A DNA stretch of 45,731 nucleotides from assembly GCF_000482385.1 (NCBI RefSeq), contig NZ_AXVD01000039.1:1-45731 (forward strand). Reading direction: 5' to 3'. Below, piece by piece: positions 6,978-15,173 of this stretch (position 1 is its first letter; every line of letters starts with the position of its first letter). Both the position numbers and the translations under genes were made by a program. The notes under the pieces were generated by a model, which was not told the origin of the DNA, ran no database searches, and saw only the letters and a program-made list of their open reading frames with translations. Origin of the DNA: Nocardia sp. CNY236. GTDB taxonomy: Bacteria; Actinomycetota; Actinomycetes; Mycobacteriales; Mycobacteriaceae.

Positions 6978-8783
6978 CTGAGCAAGATCACAGTCGATCA
7001 GGAACCGGGACTGGCGGACACCCTGTTGACAGCCGAACTGGACACAACGCATACCGCCCCGACTTTCGCCGAATTGGGGGTACGCGCGGAAATCGTGCGC
7101 GCACTCGGCGAGATCGGCATCGAACGTACTTTCGCCATTCAGGAACTCACACTCCCCTTGGCCCTCGCCGGCGATGATCTGATCGGTCAGGCTCGCACCG
7201 GTATGGGTAAAACGTTCGGATTCGGGGTGCCGCTGCTCCAGCGGATCTCGACCGCCGAGTCCGGCACGACACCACTGGACGGCACGCCGCGCGCGCTGGT
7301 CATCGTGCCGACGCGGGAGCTGTGCCTGCAGGTCACCCGAGACCTGGAGAATGCCGGAAAGTATTTGGCCAACCACCAGGGAGCATTGAAAGTCGCCGCC
7401 ATCTACGGCGGACGGCCCTACGAAGCGCAGATCGCGGCGTTACGGGCGGGGGTCGACGTAGTGGTCGGCACGCCCGGACGGCTGCTGGACCTCGCCGATC
7501 AGCAGCATCTGATGCTCGGCAAGGTCGGCGTGCTGGTACTCGACGAAGCCGACGAGATGCTCGACCTGGGCTTCCTACCGGATGTGGAGCGCATTCTCGG
7601 CATGGTGCCGGATACGCGCCAGACCATGCTGTTCTCGGCGACCATGCCCGGACCGATCATCACGCTGGCACGCACCTTCCTGTCTCGACCGACACACATT
7701 CGCGCCGAAGAGCCGCACGATTCCGCGGTGCACGAGCGCACCACACAGTTCGTCTACCGCGCCCACGCCTTGGACAAGGGCGAACTGGTAGCTCGGGTGC
7801 TGCAGGCCGAGGGACGCGGCGCCACCATGATCTTCACCCGAACCAAGCGCACCGCGCAGAAGGTGTCCGACGACCTGGCCGAACGCGGGTTCGCGGTGGG
7901 CGCGGTGCACGGCGACCTCGGACAGATCGCCAGAGAGAAAGCGCTCGGCAAATTCCGCAGAGGCGCCATCGACGTGCTGGTCGCCACCGATGTCGCGGCG
8001 CGCGGCATCGATATCGACGACGTCACTCATGTCATCAACTACCAGTGCCCGGAAGACGAGAAAACCTACGTGCATCGGATCGGCCGGACCGGCCGCGCCG
8101 GCCGCACCGGCGTCGCGGTGACTCTGATCGACTGGGACGAACTCAACCGCTGGTCGGCGATCGACGGTGCGCTGGGGCTCGGGATTCCCGAGCCCGTCGA
8201 AACGTACTCGCGCTCACCGCACCTGTATTCGGATCTGGGCATTCCCGAAGGCTCGACGGGCGTGGTGCGCGCACCCAAGCCCGAACGCGACCCCGATGCG
8301 GTCGTCGTCGAGCGGCCCGCGCGCTCACCGCGGCAACGTACCCGCAAACGCACCCGCGGCGGTCGGCCGATCGATCGCGCTGCAACCGCCGACTCCCCCG
8401 CCACCGACACGAGCGATCCGGCCGTGGCCGATAGCGCCGGAGCACTGGTTCCCGACACTCCGCCCCAGGACACCCCAACCCTGGACACCCCGACCTCCGA
8501 CACCGCCGCCTCCGACGCCGCCACGGAGTCCGACCGCCCCGCGCGTCGCCGACGTCGACGACGCAAACCGACCGACGACGCATCGGCCGACAGCGCGACC
8601 GCCCCCACGGCCAGCGATGCCGCAAACCCCGATGCCCTGCTCGACAGTGGTACGCACGATGCAGAGCCCGCCGAGCGGCCTGCTCGGCGTCGACGCACTC
8701 GGCGCCGATCCGCCGCGAGCGACCCAGCGGCCGACGATGCCGTGGGTACGGATTCCACTTCGGCGACTACCGCGTCGGCGTGA
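6978..8783 (+). CDS. rhlE: DEAD-box ATP-dependent RNA helicase RhlE
   Basis: A 601-residue RNA helicase for remodelling structured or cold-stabilised RNA. Motifs in order: Q-motif region FAIQELTLPLAL, Walker A ARTGMGKT, PTRELCLQV, TPGRLLDLA, Walker B DEADEM, SAT in LFSATMPG, ARGIDIDDV, and HRIGRTGRAGR. After the core (about residue 420) comes a long low-complexity tail with TP/SD repeats and arginine clusters, suited to non-specific RNA binding. No in-frame ATG or GTG precedes the conserved core sensibly. The CTG at 6978-6980 has GAGGAAGG exactly 7 nt upstream, so it is the best start; a TTG at 6942 lacks a binding site. The CTG overlaps the stop of an 8-codon frame. Confidence 0.9.
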   Translation: MSKITVDQEPGLADTLLTAELDTTHTAPTFAELGVRAEIVRALGEIGIERTFAIQELTLPLALAGDDLIGQARTGMGKTFGFGVPLLQRISTAESGTTPLDGTPRALVIVPTRELCLQVTRDLENAGKYLANHQGALKVAAIYGGRPYEAQIAALRAGVDVVVGTPGRLLDLADQQHLMLGKVGVLVLDEADEMLDLGFLPDVERILGMVPDTRQTMLFSATMPGPIITLARTFLSRPTHIRAEEPHDSAVHERTTQFVYRAHALDKGELVARVLQAEGRGATMIFTRTKRTAQKVSDDLAERGFAVGAVHGDLGQIAREKALGKFRRGAIDVLVATDVAARGIDIDDVTHVINYQCPEDEKTYVHRIGRTGRAGRTGVAVTLIDWDELNRWSAIDGALGLGIPEPVETYSRSPHLYSDLGIPEGSTGVVRAPKPERDPDAVVVERPARSPRQRTRKRTRGGRPIDRAATADSPATDTSDPAVADSAGALVPDTPPQDTPTLDTPTSDTAASDAATESDRPARRRRRRRKPTDDASADSATAPTASDAANPDALLDSGTHDAEPAERPARRRRTRRRSAASDPAADDAVGTDSTSATTASA

Positions 8784-8810
8784 TCGCCCGGATCCGCTAC
8801 CCTCGCAGTC

Positions 8811-10040
8811 GTGCTCGCACCCGAGCGGCGAACGCTCGCCGATAGTGTCACCGCAGCGGCGATCGCGTTTCTCGTGATGGTCGCGGCGGTCGTGATATGG
8901 GTGCGCTCGGATGTGCGCAGCGCCGAGTCGATCACTGCCGAGACACCCGTGCCGACCCCAACGGCGGCCGGTCGGCTGCCGTCATCGCTGCAGGAGCTGT
9001 GGCACACGCCGGACGACGCGAACACCCGAGCGCTCGTGTCTGCCGGCGTGGCGGTGACCGGCGCCGGCGGCACCGTCACCGGACGTGATCCGCGCACCGG
9101 CGACCCACTCTGGACCTACCGGCGCGACCTGCCGTTGTGTGGGGTCGAAAGCCAGTACGGCGTGGTGGCCGCGGTCTATCGCGACCCACGCGGGTGCAGC
9201 CAGACCACGTTGCTCGCCGGCGACAGCGGCGCCCGGCTCACCGCCCGCAGCAGCTATATGGATTCCAGCGTGCGCTTGTCGGTGGACGGCACCCACTTCC
9301 TCGCGCAGGGTGGGCAACGGCTGGAAATGTGGCGCTCGGATCTGGTCCGCACTGTGGAGTACGGTTTCGTCGATGCGCGGGTGAATGTGAAGACCCAACC
9401 ACGGACGGGCTGCGCACTGCTGTCGTCGAGTTCCAGCCCCTCTCGGCTCGCCGTGCTGGAGCGCTGCCCCAGCGATCCGGCCAATCGACTCACCGTGCTC
9501 AACCCGGTACCGAAGGACAACACCACGCCCGAGGAGTACGGTTCGCGCGTATTGACCGGTCCCGGAATGGACTCCGCCGACGCCCGAGTGATCGCGGCCT
9601 CCGACAGTCGGATCGTGGTGTATCTTCCCGCTGCAACCACCGAAACGGAGTCTCCGCCGCCGCGACTGGGCGTCTACGATCACACCGGAAACCCCATTGT
9701 GATACACGAGCTCTCGGCGCCGTTGAGCAAGGATGCGACGACCACCCAGGTCGGCTCGACCTACCTGGTCTTCACCGGAAACGGCGTGATCGCCTTGGAC
9801 GGAAGCACATTCGACCCGCTGTGGACCGTGGACGGCGCGCTCGGGGCGCCGACGGTCATGGCCGGCAAGCTACTGCTTCCCACCACCGACGCCCTCGCCG
9901 TGCTCGATCTGGCCACCGGGGCCGAGATCGGGCGTATTCCGGTAGACCGTCCGGACTACACCGGAGGCCCCATCTCCCTCGCGGTACTCGGGAATATCGT
10001 GCTGGAACGACGCAACGACCAGATACACGCCTTGGGTTGA
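8811..10040 (+). CDS. membrane-anchored PQQ/beta-propeller-like protein (Rv3212 type)
   Basis: A 409-residue protein like mycobacterial Rv3212. One N-terminal hydrophobic helix (AAAIAFLVMVAAVVIWV, about residues 15-31) anchors it, and the remainder should be extracytoplasmic. Repeated strands such as GRDPRTGDPLWTYRRDLPLC, GVIALDGSTFDPLWTVDGAL and LAVLDLATGAEIGRIPVD are the Trp-docking repeats of PQQ-type propellers, although the set is incomplete. Four cysteines in the first half could form disulfides. Function is unknown. It starts with GTG 27 bp after rhlE and probably shares its transcript. Confidence 0.8.
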   Translation: MLAPERRTLADSVTAAAIAFLVMVAAVVIWVRSDVRSAESITAETPVPTPTAAGRLPSSLQELWHTPDDANTRALVSAGVAVTGAGGTVTGRDPRTGDPLWTYRRDLPLCGVESQYGVVAAVYRDPRGCSQTTLLAGDSGARLTARSSYMDSSVRLSVDGTHFLAQGGQRLEMWRSDLVRTVEYGFVDARVNVKTQPRTGCALLSSSSSPSRLAVLERCPSDPANRLTVLNPVPKDNTTPEEYGSRVLTGPGMDSADARVIAASDSRIVVYLPAATTETESPPPRLGVYDHTGNPIVIHELSAPLSKDATTTQVGSTYLVFTGNGVIALDGSTFDPLWTVDGALGAPTVMAGKLLLPTTDALAVLDLATGAEIGRIPVDRPDYTGGPISLAVLGNIVLERRNDQIHALG

Positions 10041-10077
10041 CCATCCGAACCCCGATGCGCCACGCCATGATGGGGGC

Positions 10078-10683
10078 ATGTCCGCATACGATGGCGCTCG
10101 ATTGATCTTGCTCCGGCACGGCGAAACCGCATGGTCGCGCGAGCGCCGCCACACCAGTCGCACCGATCTGCCACTGACCGTGCACGGCGAACGTCAAGCC
10201 GAAGCCGCCGGGCGCCTGTTGTCCTCGCTGCAGCTGCGCAGGCCGCTGGTCCACACCAGCCCTCGGCACCGTGCCGTGCGTACCGCAGAACTGGCAGGCC
10301 TCACCGATATCGTGATCGACGACGACCTCGCCGAATGGGACTACGGCGCCTACGAGGGCTTGACCACCCCACACATCCGTGAAGCCGTACCGGGCTGGAC
10401 CATCTGGACCGGCGAGGTACCCGAGGGCGAGTCGGCGAATCAGGTGCGTGCGCGCGCCGATCGGGTACTGGCTGCCGCAGTGCCGGCACTGACGGACCGG
10501 GATGTCGTGCTGGTCGGACACGGTCACCTCTCCCGCGTGCTGATCGCCCGATGGGCCGACTTCGACGTTCGGGAAGGCCGCCGGTTCGCCATGTCCACCG
10601 GTGCAGCGACCGTGCTCGGATACGAGCACGACACCCGCACCATCCACGCACACAATCTGACACCCGAGGGAGCGTCACTGTGA
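10078..10683 (+). CDS. gpm2: histidine phosphatase family protein (Gpm2/Rv3214-like acid phosphatase)
   Basis: A 201-residue phosphoglycerate-mutase-fold phosphatase. The signature LILLRHGETAWS puts the phospho-accepting histidine at residue 14. Partner residues are visible in TSPRHRAVRTAEL, EWDYGAYEG and VLVGHGHLSRVL (second catalytic His). The mycobacterial counterpart Rv3214, once called phosphoglycerate mutase 2, is described as an acid phosphatase of broad specificity. The ATG at 10078 was chosen for conservation. Its TGA overlaps the next gene's GTG by 4 nt (GTGA), implying translational coupling. Confidence 0.88.
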   Translation: MSAYDGARLILLRHGETAWSRERRHTSRTDLPLTVHGERQAEAAGRLLSSLQLRRPLVHTSPRHRAVRTAELAGLTDIVIDDDLAEWDYGAYEGLTTPHIREAVPGWTIWTGEVPEGESANQVRARADRVLAAAVPALTDRDVVLVGHGHLSRVLIARWADFDVREGRRFAMSTGAATVLGYEHDTRTIHAHNLTPEGASL

Positions 10684-11285
10684 CCGAAACCACGAGATCT
10701 GCCACCCACCGCGACCCGCCTCGGCCCGAGCGGACCGATTCGGCCGGAGTCGATTCGGTGGTCCTGCGCCGTGCGGTCGTGTCCGACGTGCCCGCCCTGG
10801 TCGACCTCGTCTACGGCTTGGCCGAGTACGAGCACGCACGGCAGGAGTGCACGCTGACCATCGAGCAGTTGCGCACTGCACTGTTCGGTCCGGAACCGAA
10901 GGTATTCGCGCATGTGGTCGCCGCGGAAACGGGCCTGCTCGGCTGCGCCATCTGGTTTCTCAACTTCTCCACCTGGGACGGCGTGCACGGGATCTATCTC
11001 GAAGACCTCTATGTCGAGCCCGGTAGCAGGGGCCGGGGTTACGGCGCGGCGTTGCTTGCGGCGCTGGCGAAGGAAGCAGTGGACAACGGCTACAGCCGGG
11101 TCGCATGGTCTGTGCTCACCTGGAACAAGCCTTCGATCGATTTCTACGAGTCGATCGGCGCCGTAGCGCAACCCGACTGGCTCGGCTACCGGCTGGCAGG
11201 CGACGCACTCGGCGCCCTGGCCACGGGCGCTAGTCCGGTTCCACGGGGTAATCCCCGGCCACCCATCGAGTCGACGACGGCGTGA
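10680..11285 (+). CDS. GNAT-family N-acetyltransferase (Rv3216-like)
   Basis: A 201-residue GNAT enzyme. Motif A, LEDLYVEPGSRGRGYGAALL, with the Q/RxxGxG/A acetyl-CoA pyrophosphate loop, is near residues 105-124, and WNKPSIDFYESIGA is the typical motif B region. The start of the fold (VLRRAVVSDVPALVDLVYGLAEYE) resembles diamine N-acetyltransferases, but substrate cannot be assigned. The GTG start overlaps the phosphatase stop, and GAGGGA lies 7 nt upstream. Its last 56 bp overlap the 3' end of the convergent membrane-protein gene, so one of the two may be shorter than called. Confidence 0.85.
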   Translation: MTETTRSATHRDPPRPERTDSAGVDSVVLRRAVVSDVPALVDLVYGLAEYEHARQECTLTIEQLRTALFGPEPKVFAHVVAAETGLLGCAIWFLNFSTWDGVHGIYLEDLYVEPGSRGRGYGAALLAALAKEAVDNGYSRVAWSVLTWNKPSIDFYESIGAVAQPDWLGYRLAGDALGALATGASPVPRGNPRPPIESTTA

Positions 11286-11649
11286 ACAACAACACGAGTG
11301 CGGTGACCGCGACCAGACCTAGCAGAGTGCCGTAGACCGGCTGGTGTGAGTCGGTCAACAACGACCAGGTGACCGGGAGCAACAAGAGTTGAGCGATCAC
11401 GGCGATGGCACGACCCCAGCGTTGCCCCAACAACAGGCCCAGCCCCGCGGCCAGTACCGCGCCGCCGAGCACCCCGAACCACGCGGCGGTGCCGTAACCG
11501 CTGGTGACGGTCTGATCATGACCGAGCAGCCCACGCACCACGAGCACAACCGCAACCCCGACGGCGACCGTCCCTTCGAGCGTCACCAAACCACCGGCCG
11601 TCCGCACCGTCATCGGCACACTCGCCGTATCCGCACCGTTGTCGCTCAC
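11230..11649 (-). CDS. small four-helix membrane protein (Rv3217c-like)
   Basis: A 139-residue integral membrane protein. Hydrophobic segments are visible at about residues 24-43, 54-75, 80-98 and 107-122, connected by short loops; the C-terminus is soluble. It occupies the place of mycobacterial Rv3217c, a membrane protein of unknown function. The GTG at 11647-11649 is not preceded by a strong binding site; an in-frame ATG a dozen codons later (MTVRTAGG) is an alternative. It overlaps the GNAT gene tail to tail by 56 bp and diverges from the lipid kinase. Confidence 0.75.
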   Translation of the reverse strand: MSDNGADTASVPMTVRTAGGLVTLEGTVAVGVAVVLVVRGLLGHDQTVTSGYGTAAWFGVLGGAVLAAGLGLLLGQRWGRAIAVIAQLLLLPVTWSLLTDSHQPVYGTLLGLVAVTALVLLFTPSSTRWVAGDYPVEPD

Positions 11650-11717
11650 GCGGCAAGCCTACGACCCGCACGATGATGCACCATCGCGGCGTCGTCACGA
11701 TCCGACTCGGGTCTCGA

Positions 11718-11750
11718 CACCTCCCGATCGCCGCGTCCGATCGGGAGGTG
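11718..11750. promoter_or_regulatory. perfect 13-bp inverted repeat in divergent intergenic region
   Basis: CACCTCCCGATCG (11718-11730) is repeated in exact reverse complement at 11738-11750 with a 7-nt spacer. The two flanking genes are divergent, so a terminator is not required here; an operator between the two promoters is more likely. The 26-bp duplication follows 4 nt later. Confidence 0.55.
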
Positions 11751-11754
11751 CAGT

Positions 11755-11806
11755 CGGTTCGTCCGGCTGGCCGGCACCGCCGGTTCGTCCGGCTGGCCGG
11801 CACCGC
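11755..11806. repeat. perfect tandem duplication, 26-bp unit x2
   Basis: The unit beginning CGGTTCGTCCGGCTGGCC occupies 11755-11780 and is repeated without change at 11781-11806. It ends 24 bp before the lipid-kinase start codon, within the probable promoter or leader. Exact identity suggests a recent slip duplication. Confidence 0.9.
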
Positions 11807-11830
11807 TCGGCGGCCAACTAGGCTGCGAAC

Positions 11831-12775
11831 GTGCGGACCCTGTTGATCGTGAACCCGAACGCCACCTCGACCACGCCAGCGACCCGGGACCTGCTTGCCC
11901 ACGCGCTCGAAAGCCGCACCCAGCTGATCGTTGCGCATACCCAGCATCGCGGTCACGCGGCCGAATTGGCGCAATGGGCCGCGACCAACGAGATGGACCT
12001 GATCGTGGTGCACGGCGGCGACGGAACGGTCAACGAGACCATCAACGGCTTCCTGCCGCTGCCCGTGCTCGACGACGGGCAGGCGTGGCTACCGCGTCTA
12101 GGGGTGATTCCCGGGGGGTCGGCGAACGTCTTCGCCCGGGCGCTGGGTATCTCGCCCGACCCGGTCACCGCCACCAACCAACTCATCGATCTACTGACGC
12201 TGGACGCCGATCGGCGAGTCGGTTTGGGTATCGCCGACGACCGCTGGTTCTGCTTCAGCGCGGGCGTAGGGCTGGATGCAGACGTCTGTGCGGCAATCGA
12301 CGCCGGCCGCGCTCGAGGCCGTGCCGCGACCCCGGCACGATATGTTCGAACGACCATACGGCAATTCTTCCGGGCCAAGCGAAATGAGCCCGGTGTCCGA
12401 GTCGTGATTTCGGGTCGAGAGCCCATTGATAACGTGCATTACGCCTTCGTTACCAACACCACACCGTGGACTTACCTCAACGCCAGGCCGGTACACACCA
12501 ACCCCGGTACTCGGTTCGAAACCGGACTCGGCGTGTTTGCGATGCGCTCCATGGCGCTTCTCCCGACACTTCTACTCGCGCGCACTCTTCTCAAAACCGA
12601 CGGAAATCCCAAGTCACGCAATTTATTCCGCAACGACGACGTGCCCGCCGTACGGATCGAGTCCAAAGATCCGATTGGCCTGCAAATCGACGGCGACTAC
12701 ATCGGAAAACGCAGCGTGGTGGACTTCACCTCGGTCCCCGACGTGCTGGGTGTGGTGGCGCCGCAGGCAGTCTGA
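11831..12775 (+). CDS. diacylglycerol kinase family lipid kinase (Rv3218-like)
   Basis: A 314-residue member of the DAGK catalytic-domain family (PF00781). It opens with RTLLIVNPNATSTTPATRD, the nucleotide-binding start of the fold, followed by the signature HGGDGTVNETINGF (about residues 63-76) and GVIPGGSANVFARALG. The C-terminal half carries FCFSAGVGLDADVC and a final LQIDGDYIG strand typical of bacterial YegS/DgkB-like lipid kinases. Substrate could be diacylglycerol, phosphatidylinositol-type or sphingoid lipid and cannot be settled from sequence. The GTG at 11831 is the only sensible start. The promoter region contains a 13-bp palindrome and a 26-bp duplication. Confidence 0.88.
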   Translation: MRTLLIVNPNATSTTPATRDLLAHALESRTQLIVAHTQHRGHAAELAQWAATNEMDLIVVHGGDGTVNETINGFLPLPVLDDGQAWLPRLGVIPGGSANVFARALGISPDPVTATNQLIDLLTLDADRRVGLGIADDRWFCFSAGVGLDADVCAAIDAGRARGRAATPARYVRTTIRQFFRAKRNEPGVRVVISGREPIDNVHYAFVTNTTPWTYLNARPVHTNPGTRFETGLGVFAMRSMALLPTLLLARTLLKTDGNPKSRNLFRNDDVPAVRIESKDPIGLQIDGDYIGKRSVVDFTSVPDVLGVVAPQAV

Positions 12776-12884
12776 GCGCGAAACACCGGAAAAAACATCG
12801 CAGTTGTGCTGCAAAATCCCTAGGGAGCGAGTACAAAGGACCGGGCAGGCCCCCATCGGGTCCTCCGAGCGTGAGCTTCCCCAC

Positions 12885-12899
12885 GGTACACCGTGTACC
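12885..12899. promoter_or_regulatory. 15-bp palindrome upstream of whiB1
   Basis: GGTACAC-C-GTGTACC is a perfect dyad, with a second nested dyad CACGG-TACA-CCGTG over 12882-12895. It sits about 125 bp upstream of the whiB1 start and right before a TTGACA at 12902-12907. The cognate regulator is not identified. Confidence 0.45.
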
Positions 12900-12918
12900 T
12901 ATTGACATCTACGGTGTT

Positions 12919-12934
12919 CGTGAAAGCATTCACA
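12919..12934. promoter_or_regulatory. CRP/Cmr-type binding site upstream of whiB1
   Basis: CGTGA-N6-TCACA differs from the CRP consensus TGTGA-N6-TCACA at one position. In M. tuberculosis the cAMP receptor protein Rv3676 controls whiB1 from sites upstream of the promoter, so this element fits known regulation. Its centre (12926.5) would be near -62 relative to a TSS predicted from the hexamers at 12954-12982, the class I activation distance. Confidence 0.6.
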
Positions 12935-12953
12935 AGCAACCGTGCGGAAACAT

Positions 12954-12982
12954 TCAAGTCGCACAAGTGAACGAACTACAAA
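12954..12982 (+). promoter_or_regulatory. candidate whiB1 promoter
   Basis: TTCAAG (12954-12959) and TACAAA (12977-12982) are separated by 17 bp and could be the -35 and -10 elements, giving a TSS near 12989 and a leader of about 36 nt. The weak -35 is expected for a CRP-activated promoter. Prediction only. Confidence 0.35.
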
Positions 12983-13024
12983 CAATTTGGCGCCCTGCGC
13001 GGCGCCCAGCAAAGGAGCAGAGGA

Positions 13025-13279
13025 ATGGACTGGCGCCACAAGGCCATCTGTCGCGACGAGGACCCCGAGCTGTTTTTCCCGGTGGGTAACAGTGGTCCGG
13101 CGCTCGCGCAGATTGCCGATGCCAAGCTGGTCTGCGCTCGCTGCCCCGTAACCGCCGACTGCCTGTCCTGGGCTCTGAAGTCCGGGCAAGATGCCGGAGT
13201 GTGGGGTGGTATGAGCGAGGACGAGCGTCGGGCGCTGAAACGCCGCAACGCACGCACCCGCACCCGCACCGTCGTCTGA
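13025..13279 (+). CDS. whiB1: WhiB1 iron-sulfur transcriptional regulator
   Basis: An 84-residue Wbl protein. Four cysteines, C9, C37, C40 and C46 in the C-Xn-CXXC-X5-C arrangement, bind a [4Fe-4S] cluster that in mycobacteria reacts with nitric oxide. The GVWGGMSEDERR turn and the basic tail RRALKRRNARTRTRT are the family's interaction and DNA-binding parts. M. tuberculosis WhiB1 is essential and binds the principal sigma factor SigA. The ATG at 13025 has AAAGGAG about 9 nt upstream. The long upstream region carries a CRP-type site and a palindrome, and a strong terminator follows. Confidence 0.97.
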   Translation: MDWRHKAICRDEDPELFFPVGNSGPALAQIADAKLVCARCPVTADCLSWALKSGQDAGVWGGMSEDERRALKRRNARTRTRTVV

Positions 13280-13331
13280 TCGGACGACCACCTGCGCCGA
13301 GCCCTACCAGCCCGGCCGAGTAAACGCATTT

Positions 13332-13358
13332 CAGCCCGGCACCAGCGGTGCCGGGCTG
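13332..13358 (+). terminator. rho-independent terminator after whiB1
   Basis: A perfect 12-bp GC-rich stem (CAGCCCGGCACC with its reverse complement) closes an AGC loop, followed by a TG-rich TGTTGTGT tail. It lies 52 bp after the whiB1 stop and also separates it from the convergent pdtaS gene. Confidence 0.88.
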
Positions 13359-13426
13359 TGTTGTGTCCGAGGTAGGTTGCGATCGAAGGATGGTCGAGAG
13401 CAGAGCAAGGTTGCGGCCGGAGGATG

Positions 13427-14935
13427 TCAGCGGCCGGAACGACGGCCCGAAGGCACACGAAGCACGGCGTCGGTACCACCGTCGGCGCCCGGATGCAGAC
13501 CGATGGAGCCACCGAGCTCGGCGGTGATCAAGGTACGCACAATTTGCAGACCGAGCCGATCGGATGATTCCAGACTGAAACCCTGCGGCAGACCGCGGCC
13601 ATTGTCACTGATGATTACGTCCAGCCAACGGGCCGAGCGCTCGGATCGGATTGTCACGGTGCCGCTTTCGCCTGGATCGAAAGCGTGCTCGATAGCGTTT
13701 TGCACTAATTCGGTGAGCACCATCACCAACGGTGTCGCACGCTCGGCGGAAAATACACCCAGCGAGCCGGCGCGCCGCACTTTGATACGCGCAGTATGCA
13801 CAGTGGCCACATCGGCCATGATCGGCAACAAGCGATCGACGACCTCGTCGAGATCGACCTCCTCGTCCACCGACATCGACAAAATCTCGTGGACCGACGC
13901 GATCGAGGTGACCCGACGCACGGATTCGGTGAGCGCGACCTGAGCTTCCTCGTTCTCGGTGCGGCGGGCCTGCAACCGCAGGAGCGCGGCGACGGTTTGC
14001 AGATTGTTCTTCACTCGGTGGTGGATTTCCCGAATAGTGGCGTCTTTGCTCAGCAACGCCCGGTCGCGCCGTTTGACCTCGGTGACATCACGCACGAGGA
14101 CGGCGGCGCCGGCCAACTCGCCCTGCGGGCGCAGCACGAGGGTGCGCAGCAGCACCGTGGCACCGCGCGCGTCGACCTCCATACGCCGCCCGGTGCGGCC
14201 GGCCAGAGCCGCTTGAATATCGCCGACCACTTCCTGCGCATCGAACGGATCTGTCACCAGCGACCGAGTCGCGACGGCGAGATCCTGTCCGGCCAAGTCG
14301 GACTGCAGCCCCATGCGATGGTAGGCCGACTGCGCGTTCGGGCTGGCGTACTCGACGATTCCATCGGTATCGAGCCGGATGAAGCCGTCGCCCGCACGGG
14401 GGCTGGAATGCGTGGCCGCCCGGTCTTCGGTGGTGGGGAACGTACCGTCGGCGATCATATGGCACAAGTCGTCCGCACAGGCCACATAGGCGATTTCCAA
14501 GGTGCTGCGCACCTGCGAGCGCTGCACATCGGTGTCCCGACTCAGTACCGCGATCACATCGTCACCACAGCGCACCGGGATCGCCTCCCGGACCGCGTGC
14601 ACCGGATTCGAAGTATTCGAGGCCGCGATCATATGGTCGGCTTGCGCGATCTTCCCACTTACCAATGCATCGAACACCTGCGGGTGGTCGGCCTGACGAG
14701 CGACCGTGCCAACCATGTCCTCCTGGTGCACGGTAGGTGCGGTAGTAGGACGACACTGTGCAACACACACGATGTCCGCCCCCGAAGGCACCGGCCCGGC
14801 GCCGACCCATAGCAGCAAGTCGGCAAAGGACAAATCCGCCAGCAGTTGCCAATCGCCGACCACCCGCTGCAGATGATCCACCGCCACACCGGGGAGATCG
14901 GTGTGCTCGGCCAACAGCTCACTCAAAGTCGCCAC
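13427..14935 (-). CDS. pdtaS: PdtaS cytosolic sensor histidine kinase
   Basis: A 502-residue kinase almost certainly orthologous to mycobacterial PdtaS (Rv3220c), partner of the RNA-binding ANTAR regulator PdtaR, which is not in this window. The N-terminal ~150 residues form a GAF-like domain, followed by a PAS domain (GFIRLDTDGIVEYASPNAQSAY). The HisKA_2 dimerisation motif REIHHRVKNNLQTVAALLRL contains the phospho-accepting histidine near residue 300, then an HWE/HisKA_2-type ATPase domain (ELVQNAIEHAF, DNGRGLP, LGLQIVRTL). No membrane segment is present. The start is GTG at 14933-14935 with a weak binding site; the protein begins MATLSELLAEHTDLPG as in relatives. Confidence 0.95.
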   Translation of the reverse strand: MATLSELLAEHTDLPGVAVDHLQRVVGDWQLLADLSFADLLLWVGAGPVPSGADIVCVAQCRPTTAPTVHQEDMVGTVARQADHPQVFDALVSGKIAQADHMIAASNTSNPVHAVREAIPVRCGDDVIAVLSRDTDVQRSQVRSTLEIAYVACADDLCHMIADGTFPTTEDRAATHSSPRAGDGFIRLDTDGIVEYASPNAQSAYHRMGLQSDLAGQDLAVATRSLVTDPFDAQEVVGDIQAALAGRTGRRMEVDARGATVLLRTLVLRPQGELAGAAVLVRDVTEVKRRDRALLSKDATIREIHHRVKNNLQTVAALLRLQARRTENEEAQVALTESVRRVTSIASVHEILSMSVDEEVDLDEVVDRLLPIMADVATVHTARIKVRRAGSLGVFSAERATPLVMVLTELVQNAIEHAFDPGESGTVTIRSERSARWLDVIISDNGRGLPQGFSLESSDRLGLQIVRTLITAELGGSIGLHPGADGGTDAVLRVPSGRRSGR

Positions 14936-14957
14936 GAAGGTCTACCGCCGCTATCCC

Positions 14958-15173
14958 TCAGTCGATGACCGCGATCACATGACCGGCCTTGATGGCATCA
15001 CCTTCTCGGACACCGATCGAGGTCACCGTGCCGCTGGACTCCGCAAGGACCGGAATCTCCATCTTCATCGACTCGAGGATCACCATTGTGTCGCCTTCCT
15101 GGACCTGCTCACCCTCCTGGACGACCACCTGGTACACGACCGACACCAGCTCGGCGAGCACTTCTTCAGCCAT
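14958..15173 (-). CDS. biotinyl/lipoyl carrier protein (TB7.3-like)
   Basis: A 71-residue single-domain biotin carboxyl carrier-like protein. The biotinylation sequence ESMKMEIPV places the modified lysine near residue 37, and flanking strands (VQEGDTMVILE, IGVREGDAIKAGHVIAVID) complete the hammerhead fold. M. tuberculosis TB7.3 (Rv3221c) is the same size and lies in the same place between pdtaS and rshA. Its carboxylase partner is unknown. The ATG at 15171-15173 is clear. It is 22 bp upstream of pdtaS on the same strand, and the two may be co-transcribed. Confidence 0.93.
   Translation of the reverse strand: MAEEVLAELVSVVYQVVVQEGEQVQEGDTMVILESMKMEIPVLAESSGTVTSIGVREGDAIKAGHVIAVID

Noticed and set aside
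6448..6981. 177-codon open frame upstream of rhlE
   Set aside because: Composition is Arg/Pro/Ser-rich without protein-like pattern, there is no ribosome binding site, and it is typical of spurious frames in high-GC DNA. Only its last 8 codons are of interest as a possible leader.
12902..12907. Perfect TTGACA as a whiB1 -35 element
   Set aside because: No acceptable -10 hexamer lies 16-19 bp downstream, where the CRP-type site is found instead. The pair at 12954/12977 fits better.
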